DNA from: Dichomitus squalens LYAD-421 SS1
Lineage: Eukaryota; Basidiomycota; Agaricomycetes; Polyporales; Polyporaceae
DNA: 64,000 nt
Direction: 5' to 3'
NCBI RefSeq assembly: GCF_000275845.1
Contig: NW_006766892.1
Coordinates: forward strand, 140,666-204,665
Under the pieces are notes generated by a model that saw only the letters and a list, made by a program, of their open reading frames with translations, was not told the origin of the DNA and did not search any database. Positions 9,686 to 21,297 of this stretch are shown in pieces (position 1 is the first letter of the stretch; the number at the start of each line of letters is the position of its first letter). The position numbers and the translations under genes are program-made.

Positions 9686-10831
9686 TCACGCGTTCATCGG
9701 CTCGCAATCGAACTCCAGGTCTGTCGCGACATCCTCCCACGCGTCCATCGTGTTGAGGAGCTTCGCGGTCTTTGCGCGGATGTCTGCGTACGCGTCGCGC
9801 CCGAGCACGAGCCATAGTGGCCACTCACGGCCCTTGGCGCGGCCCTCGCCCTTTACGACATCGACGAGGAGCTCCATCGCCTTGGCGGGGTCGCCTCGCT
9901 CTTTGCCCGCGATGGCCGCGAAGCGGGCCATGCCCGTATTCCGTGCGTCCTCGTATGCAGGGATGCGTGTGTTGATCGTCGCAGGATATGCGTGCACGCC
10001 TTCTGTGCGGAAGGAGCCTGGAGCGACAATCAGCACCCGGACACCGAATGGCCGGAGCTCAGTGGCGTAGGTTTCGCCGATCGCTGAGGAGAAGGTCAGC
10101 CAATGATTTTCAGGGAGCTGTAGAGAGCGGAGCGCTCACCTTGTACGGCAGCTTTCGATGCAGCATAGAGGCCTGCGGGCTAGATGGAGGATGGCGAATA
10201 TCAGCGATCGGCTTTTTGGGATGTTGCTCCAGGCGGGGAAGACATACCGAAGCCTCTGGGCGCCATGCAGAGCGGGAACCTAGGATGACAACCGTACCGG
10301 AACGGCGTTCCCGCATGTGTGGGAGGACTGCGTTCGTAACGTTGAGTACGCCGAAGAGGTTTGTTTGGAACTGGGTAAGCGCGGCAAGGGCCCTGATAGA
10401 CGGATCTGTCAGTATACATTCCGGCAAGGGAAGGACGAATGCCGAAGTACTCACCCTCCCTCTTCCAAGATGGCCTTGACACCGTAACCCGCGTTGTTCA
10501 CGATGACATCGATGCGACCCCATACGGCCAGTGCGGCCTTGATACGCTGCGCGATGACCATGGTGTTGTCTGATATGTCGAGCTCGGCTAGGTGTAGGTT
10601 GGGATTTGACGAGGGAAATACTGCGCGGAGCTTCTGGATGTCGCGTGCAGTAGCAATGACGCGGTCCCCTCGTGCTAGTACTGAGGCTACTAGACGCTTT
10701 CCGAAGCCAGACGAGGTACCTAAGGGACAAAAGAGGCAGGAAAGTGAGCTTCGATCGTGGGCGATACGGCGGCTGGCTGGCGAGATTGACGCACCGGTGA
10801 TGAGCCAGATCTTCTGCTGGTAGACACCCAT
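9686..10831 (-). CDS. Short-chain dehydrogenase/reductase (SDR), classical type
   Basis: Five exons, starting at ATG 10831 (exons 10831-10795, 10719-10455, 10392-10248, a short exon near 10180, and a last exon ending at 9686). The N-terminal Rossmann nucleotide motif is completed by splicing: ITG at the end of exon 1 and TSSGFGKRL in exon 2 form TGxxxGxG. NNAG is at about residue 90, the catalytic Tyr-Lys pair is LYAASKAAV, and a PG-x-FRTEG segment follows. These mark a classical NAD(P)-dependent SDR. The substrate cannot be told. The closest annotated relatives in fungi are usually generic oxidoreductases or retinol-dehydrogenase-like proteins. No cofactor preference is asserted. Confidence 0.88.
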
Positions 10832-13800
10832 AGTGCTGTGACCAAGTGTGTTGTGTCGTGTGGGTGACAGACGAGACAGTGACAGAAAGAGGAAGGGCAG
10901 GAGATGAGGGGAATGAAACAGTCGTTGGGAGGATGAGAGGATGCATGGCTGACAGGAGAGGCAGTATAAGTACGAGTCGCGGTGAGTCGAGCGGGAGGCG
11001 GCGCACTGGCCCGGAGCTTGCCACGCTTCACTCCGAAGTCTGTGTACTTGCGTTCGTTACATGTTTGCGAAGACCGAGGACTGCTGCAGGCAGAGACTCG
11101 CGCACACGGCGCCGGGACAGCCCTGTCATGATGAGTCGATGTCAACCTATTCCTGGACCGAGATACTGGATCAACCCACTTACAGAAACAGAACCCAGAT
11201 CCCGATTCGGATGGTGCTTCACACTCCGAAACACCTCTCCTCGCTGGACCAGATTGATCGTCCCGATGACCCACAGTAAGTGCGCACGGCGGCGGTGCAC
11301 CGAGGCCACATCTGGACCGTCGACGCCCGGCCAACGGCGACGGACGGCAGTCGTGCCACAGACAAAGTGGGAATACAAGCAAGCAACAGCGACGATACAC
11401 ACCATTGAACGCATTACAGACTCCATCCATGCGATCGTCGTCAACCAGTCCAAGTAGAACTGGCTGGCTCTTCACACCGACATCTGGCGCCGCTTCGGTG
11501 ATGAACTGTTTGTAGCCCGGCTGACACACTCCCGCAAAACGTCGAGTCATCGCAACTCTCCGGCTCACCAATCCGAGGGCAGTGTGTCCCTACTCCTTCA
11601 GACCAGCCTAAAACTCGTCTAACATACATTGACGTGGCCTTGAGGCGTCAGGTTCCCGGTCATAACCCGGTATTTGCATTGGTATGGCGCGGAGGAGGAT
11701 CAACGTTACCCCGGTCGGAGAGCTCTTACGCACCCGCCACACTGCTATCTGCTCCCGCCCGCTGCTGACATAACAAGTTCCCATGGAGGCGGTAGGACGG
11801 AATGGCGACAGAGCGGCTGGAAGTTTGCACGAAGTTCGGGAGATGCCATCGTCACCGCCTGCACTGAGCGGCACTGCTGCGTTACACCTCATGCGCAACG
11901 CGACACGACCGCATCCAGAGTGGATTCGAGCTCGTCGAGCACAGGCAAATGCGCCGCAGTTGCCGCCTCGGGACCGAACCAGGCACAACGATATCCGAGT
12001 ATCCATAACTCAAACTCCAATCTTTACAGGCATATTTGGACAAATGCTGCGCAGCCAGAGTGGTCCGGCGGGACCACATTATGCATTACAATGAAGCGGA
12101 CATGTGCTCGTCGTGTTGCTATCATTGCTAGGATCCATTTCCACCCTTGTTCTGGTGTACTCGGGCTGACTAGCTGCCCGCCATCGCGCAGATTTCGGCC
12201 CAGACACAGCGGGGAAGGTGGACCGCTCGTAGCCCAAATTGCGGACCGGGCGGATCTACGACAGCTAAGGTGTTGATAATGCCAACTAACGTGCAACCGC
12301 CCGCATACGCCTACTGCGGCAATTCAAACGGTGTCTACCAACTGGTTGACCGTTGACGGATTCCACAGACCCACGGACGTCATGGACCACGCGTGAACGT
12401 CGATCCACCAAATCGAAGGCAGGGCAGGCGCGGTGAGAAGCCGTAGTTGGCCCTGGCTGTTTCGGTGTTCGCCTGGTATTCCGGAGAAGTTAAAAGGACC
12501 GCGCGGCCCGTTTTAGAGTTAAGCTCCAGCGCGTGGTCCGCACATTCAGGGTATTGTTACAGCCATGAAGACTTGATGGATCGCAGATACTAGCCGCATG
12601 ACTGACCATCTCGTATCCTATTCAACCATGGCGTTCGTGCGTCGGCCCTGGCCATCGGCCGAGAATCTGCGAAGAGGTCGTTGCTTGAGCAGCCGCCCCC
12701 AGTCGTCAGCTTGGAATGCCTGGAAGAGCAACGCGCACGCGCAGCGACTATCCACATATCCGCGAATGTCGGCCCCACGTGGCACGATGTACACCGCGGG
12801 GGAGCAACGCAACAGCACCCCGGTGACCGCATACTCACCATAGCCGTACGTACGCAGGAAGCATCGCCGCTGTGCCACACGGGGTGCGGCCTCCGAGTCC
12901 TCTTCACATCTGGCCTGTCAAGATGGACATGTCTAGGGGGGGCATAGCTCCCGGAAAGGCACGTTCTCGGTGATATTGACAATGTGAGCAGACTGGCCGC
13001 CCGCAAAGGGGAAGTCAACAAACAACATCCGAAGTGGCAGTGTTCGTTCATACTCACCTTCAAATTTTACCGACATTGTTAGGCTTCGGGGACACGCTCC
13101 CTACATCGCTTCCCGTGGCCGTGCTTCTCGTCCATCCATCAGTATCCGGGCGTGAAACCGTTCAACGCTCTATAGCCTTACCTGTAACCTGGGGCACGTT
13201 ATAGGTGCCCAGATACCGTCGCCTTGTAGCCTGCCTGCCACATGCTAGGTGCTGGTGGGTGACATCATGCGGTCGAGGGAAGACACTGGTCAGCACAAAA
13301 GGGAGATGTCGCACGGAGGGTGCAGATCACCGCCTGGGACTGTGACTTTGCTGGATTAGATGCTTCGGCGCAGGGACGCAACACAGCACAGGTGATCTAG
13401 CTGAGACATGCTCCAAGTCTGGCAAAGCCTTGAAGCGCATTGTCCTCGGATTGCAGTGTCGCCGCGAGATGGGCATTGACTCCCGATCTTGCGCAGGAGA
13501 CACTTGTTCAGATACGTGCTGTGATTGGATTTGAATTGCATGAGACGAGAGATGGTGTCGTGGCTGACACCACTTGAAGTATGGCTGCCAACAGCGGGTA
13601 CCTCAAGCTTGGTGTTCTTGGAAGTTACGCCGCCGCCAACCTGATTTGTGATCTTGTCATTCCATTGCAGAATTTAGAAGCCAGGATTGCGGTCTTGTAT
13701 AAGTACCGGTGGCGTCACCACGGTGGTGGCAGATGATGGTGGCGGCAAGCTGCATGCAGGCAGGTACATAGGCGAGCGCGCTTCGAAAGCGGCGTCGAGC
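10832..13800. other. Gene-poor region, about 3 kb, no supported gene
   Basis: Frames up to 283 codons occur on both strands (for example 10720-11571 minus, 11674-12276 plus, 12590-13063 minus), but they overlap one another, lack domain signatures and show no coherent splice chain. One minus-strand stretch at about 12965-13045 reads MLFVDFPFAGGQSAHIVNI and looks protein-like, but it stops soon after and I could not extend it. The region may hold a decayed gene or mobile element. The first few hundred bases are the promoter of the SDR gene. Confidence 0.5.
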
Positions 13801-13813
13801 GCCAAAAGGTCCG

Positions 13814-13868
13814 GCATTAGTAGCTCAGTTGGTAGAGCACGTCGGTCGTTCGAGTCGTACTCGGCTCA
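13814..13868 (+). pseudogene. Truncated tRNA-like element
   Basis: TAGCTCAGTTGGTAGAGCA at 13821-13839 is a textbook tRNA D arm with a perfect GCTC/GAGC stem and a consensus A box. Only about 10 bases later comes CGTTCGAGTCG, resembling the T loop (B box). The whole anticodon arm is missing and the T stem pairs poorly, so no functional tRNA can fold. It may be a decayed tRNA or organellar tRNA fragment, or the tRNA-derived head of a SINE. I see no A-rich tail nearby. Confidence 0.45.
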
Positions 13869-14280
13869 TATGGCAAACTCTTCCTCTGACGCATCCATCC
13901 GACATGGCTATCGCGCTGGCCCGGCTGTTAGCTATCATGATACTGACAGCGGCCCCTCTCCATCGACGTTTTCCATGCAAATGATTAGGCGTACCCTCCA
14001 AGCCAGCAATTGACATGGATTCGAATGAGTCATCAGTTCAATTGTGGGAACACATGGCGAGTACGAGGGCCCAGTCGGCCCGTGGATCCTGTCGGAGCTG
14101 GCCATACGCTTTCAAGAGGAGGGCAAGGAGATCGCAATCCTCCTTGCACCGCAACACTGGTATGGTGTCTAGATGATATCGTGATTGAGCGTATCTACTG
14201 ACTCATCTGCCACACAACCCAGGTACTACTCCTACCAGGAAACTAGTCACTTAGGAGCACCTGGAATTGGGTCCAAGGCG

Positions 14281-15556
14281 ATGTCATCAAAGTCCACCCC
14301 ACTACCTCTAAGCCGAGACTCCGTAGTCGCTGCGCACAAAGTAGTGGAAGGGCAGATTCACCGGACACCGGTCCTGACGTCGTCCTCGCTGTCCGCCTTG
14401 CTGCCGAGTAAGAACACCTTGTACTTCAAGGCCGAGAACCTCCAGAAGGGTGGTGCTTTCAAGTTCCGCGGCGCCAGCTACAACTTGTCATGCCTGGCGC
14501 CAGAAGAGCTCGCGAAAGGTGTTTGTACGCACAGTTCAGGTAAAACGTCAAAAGTGCATACCCGCAGATATGATCTCGATGCTCACTCTAGGCAATCGGC
14601 CATCCCTATTGCATCTCGCAAGGCAACCACGCCGGAGCGTTAGCTCTCGCCGCAAAGTTGCGAGGCGTCCCTTGCTATGTAGTGATGGTGCGTGTGCCTC
14701 GCAAGGTCTGACTAGAGTGCGCCCACACGCCCCTATTCCCTACTCCGGCGTTCTATATTGCTACCAGATTCTATAGAAGCGTCCCGATCTCTGGTGACTG
14801 ACATAGCCTCCCGGGCATTCCAGCCGAATAACTCCGCGCAGCCCAAGATCGACGCCGTGCGCGCATACGGCGCTACTATCACGTTCTGCGAGCCCAACGC
14901 GCCCGCGCGCGCCGCCACGCTCGCATCGGTCCAGGCGCAAACCGGGGCGACGTTCATTCCCCCATACGATGCGGTCAACACGATTCTGGGCCAAGGGACC
15001 GCGCTCTTGGAGCTCATCGATCAGGCCCCAGAACCGCTCGCAGCTGTGATTGCTCCAGTGGGCGGAGGGGGCCTTCTCGCGGGTACGGCGCTAGCTGCGG
15101 ACGGCACTGGAATTCGAGTCTTTGGCGCGGAGCCGGTGGGCGCGGACGATTGTGCGAGAGGACTGGAGGAGGGGAAGAGGAGAGAGAACGTGGACGCACA
15201 GACCATCGCGGATGGACTGAGGACGCCCGTCGGGGTCCTGAATTTCCCTATCATCCAAGAGAAGGTCGAGAAGGTCATCACTGTCACGGACGAGGTATGT
15301 CCACGGACCTCGCCCTTGGGTTGGGTGCACTTATTCATTGTTTATGCGCGATATCGAACAGGAAATCATTGAGGCCATGCGACTCATGTGGGAACGCTTA
15401 AAGATTGTAGTCGAGCCCAGTGGGGCGGCGTCGTTCGCTGCGATCCGGAGTCCGAAGTTTCAGGAGTTGGGCATCGAGGGCCCTGTCGGGATCATTATCA
15501 GCGGCGGAAACACTGACCTGTCCAAGCCCTTGCCATGGGTGCGAGCAGATCATTGA
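14281..15556 (+). CDS. Serine racemase / serine-threonine dehydratase (PLP fold type II)
   Basis: Four exons (14281-14539, 14623-14687, 14824-15294, 15362-15556) give 329 aa. Residue markers are the PLP lysine in KGGAFKFRGA, SSGNHAGALALA (assembled across intron 1), the phosphate-binding GGGGLLAG loop and a C-terminal ISGGN. There is no ACT regulatory domain, so it is not the biosynthetic threonine deaminase ILV1, which is much longer. FGAEPVGADDC matches the Glu-x-x-x-Ala-x-Asp divalent-metal site of eukaryotic serine racemases. The likely reaction is PLP-dependent racemisation and/or beta-elimination of serine. Sequence cannot say which dominates. An ATG at 14185 in the same frame would add 32 residues of poor quality, so I chose 14281. 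Confidence 0.9.
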
Positions 15557-16909
15557 CTGCCACGCACACAGCCGTCTCCAACCATGCTGTTCTGTATGTG
15601 TACTTTCGCTTTTGCTGAGGTCTTCGCTGTCGGACTTTGTTTGCTGAGTACCACACGGGCGTGTGTGTTTCTGCAGACCAATGCCGCTTTCGCCGAGAAC
15701 GACGTCACAGTGCTTCCCTTCGGGATGTCAAGTAGTTTGTCGGCCTGCGCTTGTCCTTTTGGCACACTGCGTCTCTGCGAACCTGACGTTGATGCTGAGG
15801 TACATGTCACTTCCCGGCTATGTTGAAAATTAGCCGGGCACATGCACACAACTGGAAAGCCGGACACGACGCAGCATACGCACAATGCCTCGAGCAGGGT
15901 CTATGGCTTGTCTAGCCCCGGTGTCTGTGAAAATATCAGCGACGTGTAGTTAGCGTCAAGGACAAAATATCCTATTCCTCGCTGTTGTCAAGTCTCCGGG
16001 TACGCCGCCTCGTGTACCCGCATTCAACGCCCACGCAATGGTCCGAGAGCATTCGTCTTCACGCAAGCTTTGTATGTCACCGCAGCCGTTCAGCATGGCG
16101 TTGCTGTATGTCAGTCGCTACGCCGCAGTTCGGTTACGCCCGGCGGCCTGGATGCTCGATTGTTATGCCGACATGCCCATGGCGGGTTCACAGGACTGTT
16201 CTCGTTTGGAGTAGCGCAAGACCGTTATGCCCAATGAGCATAGCTATGGCGCAGGCCCGCTCGGCGTACTGGGGTCCTGCGATAATCGCGGGCTACAGTC
16301 ATGACGTCTCCAAGTCGATGGCCGACGCAGAGCAAAACTGTTGACACTGACACAGCACAAAGGTGCACGCGGCGGCGTTACTGTGTGCAGAGTTTCAGAG
16401 GAGCATCGCGAATGAGTTATTGTGAATACGATCGGTCTGAGCTTCTTCCAATCCCATGTAACCTATTACGACGTTGTTTGACCATATTTGGTGGTATATG
16501 TATGTGCTTATTGCCGAAGCTCGAAAGTATCTCCGGCGACAACGAATTGCGGCGGGCGTCCACGCTTCATATGTACTAGGCGGGAAGCACTGATCTTGCT
16601 GCCGTATTTGTGTGCACCATAATTGACACGCTGGTATGGAACCACTTGTATAGGCAAATCCGCATGACTTAGGGTGATACTTCGTTCACTGCCACCCAAT
16701 GCCTTTGCCGAAATGGGTACAATTGCAAGAACAGTGCCAGTGAGTCATAATGAATGCCGTATAGTATGCTGATGGGAACCGAGTTGTGTAGAGAAGTATG
16801 TAGGAGTACATGCGCGCAAGATGCTCACTTAAGTAGTATGCAGCCATAGCCATGTATAGTGAGTCCATAGTCCGATCCGCTTCTCGTGCCGTATTCGCGT
16901 CGGTGGGGG
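15557..16909. other. Intergenic, no gene seen (about 1.35 kb)
   Basis: It lies between the convergent ends of the racemase/dehydratase and NUP42-like genes. Only short unrelated frames are present. No repeat or RNA gene was recognised. Confidence 0.6.
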
Positions 16910-19313
16910 CTACCGCAACTCCTTGGGCGGAACCCACTCTGGTATCTTCGCCCAATCAAATTTCTCACTCTCGTTCTTGAATTGCTCCAATGCCTCCTTC
17001 GGCACCAAGTCAATATAATTTGGCGGTAGGAGGTCGTCATATTTGCTCGCGCCCGGCTTGTACAGCTTGAGCTTCCGTGCCTTCGCGAAGTCCGGCTTGA
17101 TCGGTGGGGGCTTCGCGGCTGGGGTGGTAGGATTGGGGGCGGAGGAGTTGAAGATGAGCCCAAGGGTGGAAGGCTGGTCTTGGGTAATGACGTTGGACCC
17201 AAATGCCCCTGTGCTAGGTCGCGAGAAGGCCGAGTTCGAGCTGAAGGCTGATTGGACGGGAGCAGCGGTCGAGGTTGGGAAAGCGGAAGGTGTTGAGGTC
17301 TGGGGCGCGCCAAACGCAGAGGTGCCGAATGCTGATGTAGGCGCGGTAGTCGACGCCGCGTTCCCGCCCCCGAACGCAGATGTTGTGTTGGAGGCATTCC
17401 CACTGCCTAGTGATGGTTGACCGAAGACGGATCCACCAGGGGCCTTAGTCGCAGCAGCTAGACCGAATGCAGACGGTTGTCCACCGGCAAAAGCGGAGAA
17501 AGCTCCGCCACCACCTCCGCCAGTGCTGCCAGCGGCAGGCGTAGTGCCTGGAGCAGGAGCAGAAGGGTTCGCGAATGCAGAGAACCCCCCACCGATAGGG
17601 CCTGTTGTCGAGCCGAATGCAGACGTGGTCGGCTTCCCGAATGAGCTCTGGCCAAATGAAGACTGGCCGAAAGCTGACGTCGTTTGCGGGGCTCCGAAGG
17701 CTGACTTCGGTGGCGCAAACGCAGAAGGATTCGTCCCTTGTGCTGGTTGGCCGAAAGCTGACGTGGTGGTGCCCGACGCGGGTTGACCGAACGCGGACGT
17801 GGCGGTGCCTGACGCTGGCTGGCCGAACGCTGATATCGAGCCCGTCGTAGCGGGTTGGCCGAATGCTGACTGGCCGAAAGACGACTGGCCGAAGGCTGAC
17901 GTCGTGGTTCCACCTGCTAGTTGTCCGAACGCCGAGGTCGTCGCGCCCTGTGCCGGTTGGCCGAAGGCAGACGTTGTTGTCCCAGGCGCGGGCTGACCAA
18001 ACGCAGAAGTTGTCGTCCCCTGTGAGGGTTGACCAAAGGCGGACGGTGTGCCTGCAGGCTTCCCGAACACCGAAGTCGTGCCCCCGGCGGCCTGGCCAAA
18101 TGTCGACGCGCCCTGCACCGGCTGGCCGAACGCAGACGTTGCAGGCGCAGAAGCCCCAAAGGCAGAGGTAGTGGCGCCCGGCGCAGGCTGGCCAAACGCA
18201 GATGGTGCAGTCCCCGACGCCGGCTGGCCAAACGCAGTCGTGCCTGCGACGGGCTGACCAAACGCAGTCGTCGGAGCGCCAAAGGCAGACGATGTTCCCC
18301 CAAACGCGGACTTACTGAACGCTGAACCTCCTGCGGCTCCGCCACCAAACGCCGACGACTGGCCGAACGACGACTGGCCAAACGCCGAGGTCGTGTTGTT
18401 GGATGTCGCGTTTGAGCCAAACGCTGAGCCTCCTCCGCTACCGCTGAAGGCGCCGAACCCTGAGGGTTTCCCGAACGCGGAGGAGGATGCGGGCGCGCCG
18501 AACGCGGAGGTGCTCCCGAATGCCGACGAAGAGCCGGGCGTGTATCCAGTGGGGATCCCACCAGAATGGTGCGCGTCATGGTTTTTGACAGCGTGTTGGT
18601 GCAGGCCTTGTATGTTTGCGCGAGCGTTCGCATATTGGGAATTGGCAGCGGCGAACCTCTCCTCTTCGAACTTCATCTGTTGTGGCGGGGTGGTTGGCAA
18701 AAGTTTGCGCGTAGTAAGGTTAGGAGGTGGGACGTACATAGTCTTGTGTCGTTCCAACGCGCGCAGCCTCTACGGCTTTGAATCGCAGCTCCTCCGGCGA
18801 CATGTCGAGGCCTGTCATGAGGGTGGGTTGGTACTTGGCGGGCCCGTACGTCGATAACGGCCATATGGGACGTTCGCTCTCTAGGTCTCGCGTAATGGAT
18901 TCAAGGCTGAAGTTCATAGCAGGAGGTTGTTTGGACATCGATGGATGTGGTCAGACGAGGATTGAGATAGGAAGAGAGGAGGGGTGCGAACGTAAATAGT
19001 GAGGATGTGGCGGGGGTTCCTGAGCTGCTTCCAGGACCAGATGCCGTCCAAGAGTGGTCTGTTATGTCATTTTCGTAACCATTAGACTAAAGAGGCTCGT
19101 GATACAAGACTTGGTAGCCGAATGTGGTAGGAGGGGCATTCAGAGACAATTGGATACGCACTGCCGAAGCCGCCTTGTCTTTGGCCATCACGCGGATGCT
19201 CGTTCCTGCAGCTGTTTCCGAACTTGCACTGGCCGCGCAGGTAGTATTGGCATACAACCTGACAAAAGTCAGCAAGGCCCAATATGATGAAGTTCAGGAT
19301 AACGGTATACCAT
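16910..19313 (-). CDS. NUP42: NUP42/AMO1-like nucleoporin: CCCH zinc finger plus FG repeats
   Basis: Five exons (19313-19311, 19258-19162, 19058-18992, 18906-18738, 18676-16910) close in frame to 667 aa. Exon 1 is only the ATG. The protein then reads VVCQYYLRGQCKFGNSC, a CCCH zinc finger, followed by a segment with SERPIWPLSTYGPAK, a short helical stretch (MKFEEERFAAANSQY), and about 430 residues with some forty FG dipeptides in SAFGQP-type repeats. It ends in a conserved tail (KIPEWVPPKELR). This order is that of yeast Nup42 and fission yeast Amo1, nuclear-pore proteins on the cytoplasmic face that help mRNA export. The FG part is encoded by an imperfect minisatellite. TAF4 is divergent, 332 bp away. 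Confidence 0.93.
17170..18530 (-). repeat. Imperfect coding minisatellite (SAFGQP repeats)
   Basis: Inside the NUP42-like gene the DNA repeats a unit of about 30-50 bp encoding variants of SAFGQPAxGTTT. Reading this DNA in other frames yields the long shadow frames seen on both strands here. Copy number in such arrays usually varies between strains, which would change FG-domain length. Confidence 0.8.
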
Positions 19314-19645
19314 TGCTGGATTAGCGAGAGAGGAGGGGAGTTGCACTCAAGCCGTGGGCGAGCGCAGTATAGCTTCGATCATGTGAGTGCCCGGGGTCCC
19401 ACTTCCCTCATTTGGTAAGAGACCTCGAACACTACTACGCGGGGAATGCGAGCCTGAGTTGTGGCAAAACACCTTCCTCCACCATCCGCATATCCAGCTT
19501 GTGCTTCGTCTCTGCGGTCTCTCTTCGCCGGTCTCCTCCTGTGTTAGGGCTGGTCTGATCTGCTACAAGTGCTTTCCTGCCATAACCACGTCGCCCGGCC
19601 GAGCAGTGTGCTCACTTGACTGCTTGCGGTTCTCAACTGACCACC
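19314..19645. promoter_or_regulatory. Divergent promoter region of NUP42-like and TAF4 genes
   Basis: The 332 bp between the two start codons carry both promoters and both 5' leaders. I saw no clear TATA box. Nothing else is recognisable. Confidence 0.4.
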
Positions 19646-21128
19646 ATGAAGGCGGAAGACAGCCAACAGTCCCCACCTACCACGACTACATTCTCCGCCG
19701 CAACATGGCCGACGGCAAGTCGTGAGTCGGGCTTTCTCTCCTCTGTTATGAAGTGTAGCTCATGTGTCCCATTCAGAAATACCTATAGACCCGGCACTGC
19801 AGCAACAGTCCCAGCATCCGCAACATACTGCGTAAATAGTTCGACGCATACGTGGTCGTCGCTCTCTTTTGATTGCTCTGTATAGGACTACACCGTACTC
19901 GCACTATCAATACGGCCACTACCAGACAAACTACAGCCACTACCCGCAATACACCCAGCAGACGCATCAAACTCAGACCGCACCAGCAACCCAGGCCCAG
20001 GCGCATGTGCAGACGCCTCAGGTGGCCCAGACGAACGTCTCCACGGTCGTCCGACCTCTTGCACAAGCAGTGCCGCAGACACAGACGCAATCACAATCTG
20101 GAGTGGATACTACGGATGTTGCGACGCTGAATGACGCGTTAGGGAGTGCGGGGGTTGACCTCAGGGTACGTCTTTTCAGCCTTCTCTCCAAGTCTCCCAT
20201 CGCAATCATATTTCGCTCGCTATAGGCGGAAGAGGAGACCCTACAGCGCACAAATGACCAATACTACTCCTACCGTCCCTACGAAGACCGCTCGCGCAAA
20301 CAACCCGATAAGCCCCACTTTGACACTATGTATCTCGGAAGCAAGATGCGTGCCACGGGCACAACACATAAAGTTTCCACTGTCTCGAAGGAGTCGATCG
20401 ACTATGTCGCCCTCGCCCTCCGTTTCCGCCTACAAGGACTCATCACCGCGATGATCGCCGCCGCGAGACACCGAACGGACACGCAGTTTGACCGTCCCCC
20501 GAGCACGTACGAGGACGGGACACCCATGTGGAGCATTAAGGTCCGTTCGGACGTCGGCAAGCAGCTTGAAGCTCTGCAGAAAGCATACCGCGAGGAAGAC
20601 ATGAAGGAGCGGCGAGAACGCAAAGAGCGGCAAGATGCGCAAGCCGCCCAGGCCGCGGCTCTCACCACCACAGCGAGCGGGGCAGGAACGGATGCGGCGG
20701 CAGCCGACGGAGAGGACGGTGGGGGCCCAAAGAAGAAAAAGAAGAAGGATGGCCCGGGCGTAACAGCGCGGAACATGTCTGAGGACGTGCGCAAGAAGAT
20801 GTCGAACGCGGTCGCGAGCCAGGCCGCAGGGCTAGGCACGGGAAAGTACGCGTGGATGTCAGCCGCGAGCGCGGCGACGGCAGCCCCGCCGAAGCCAAAG
20901 CCTGCCGTGGCAGCGAGGGCGAGCACCCCTGCAACAACGACGACTCCAGCGGCGAGTTCGACGAGCGCGGGCGGGTGGGCAAGGCCCTACCAGCCAAAGA
21001 GTGCGTCACAGCAGGCGCAGAAGGACGACGATGGGCGGTTGGCGGTTACATTGAGGGACGCGGTGTTTGTCGTGAACAATGAGAAAGGACACGGGGGAGG
21101 GCGCGGGGCGGCCAGGGGTTGGACATAG
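19646..21128 (+). CDS. TAF4: TFIID subunit TAF4
   Basis: Four exons (19646-19721, 19777-19831, 19886-20165, 20226-21128) give 437 aa. Residues 25-125 are Gln, Tyr, Thr and Ser rich, as in TAF4 N-termini. The TAF4 C-terminal domain starts at DVATLNDALGSAGVDLR and continues across intron 3 into AEEETLQ. It is followed by SKESIDYVALALRFRLQGL and a charged helix (QLEALQKAYREEDMKERRER). A lysine run (KKKKKK) and an Ala/Pro-rich linker precede the final VTLRDAVFVVNNEKG block, which is conserved in TAF4. TAF4 pairs with TAF12 through its histone fold and scaffolds TFIID in the nucleus. Confidence 0.93.
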
Positions 21129-21297
21129 TTTGGCGTGTTCGCGCCTCTGAGTTGCCATACGCCCTTCGGATTCAGTTCGCATTTGCTCGTTTATGATTGC
21201 TGTGTGCTTTGAGCTCGATGTATCGTTAGCTTTCGCTTGTTGCTAATCTCATTCTGGATGTTGTCTCGGATGAGGAATTGGTGTGCGTTCGGTGGCT

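Noticed and set aside
11674..12276. A 200-codon plus-strand frame
   Set aside because: Composition is cysteine and arginine rich without motif; an equally long frame exists on the opposite strand; no start context or splice partners.
17043..18857. Long open frames on the plus strand, and in other minus frames, through the FG-repeat region
   Set aside because: They result from the repetitive GC-rich minisatellite. The minus-strand FG frame alone fits a spliced gene with a zinc finger and conserved tail.
19036..19105. Possible tRNA on the minus strand (AGTCTAATGGTTA looks like a D arm)
   Set aside because: No T loop or pairing acceptor stem follows, and the stretch is an intron and exon of the NUP42-like gene.
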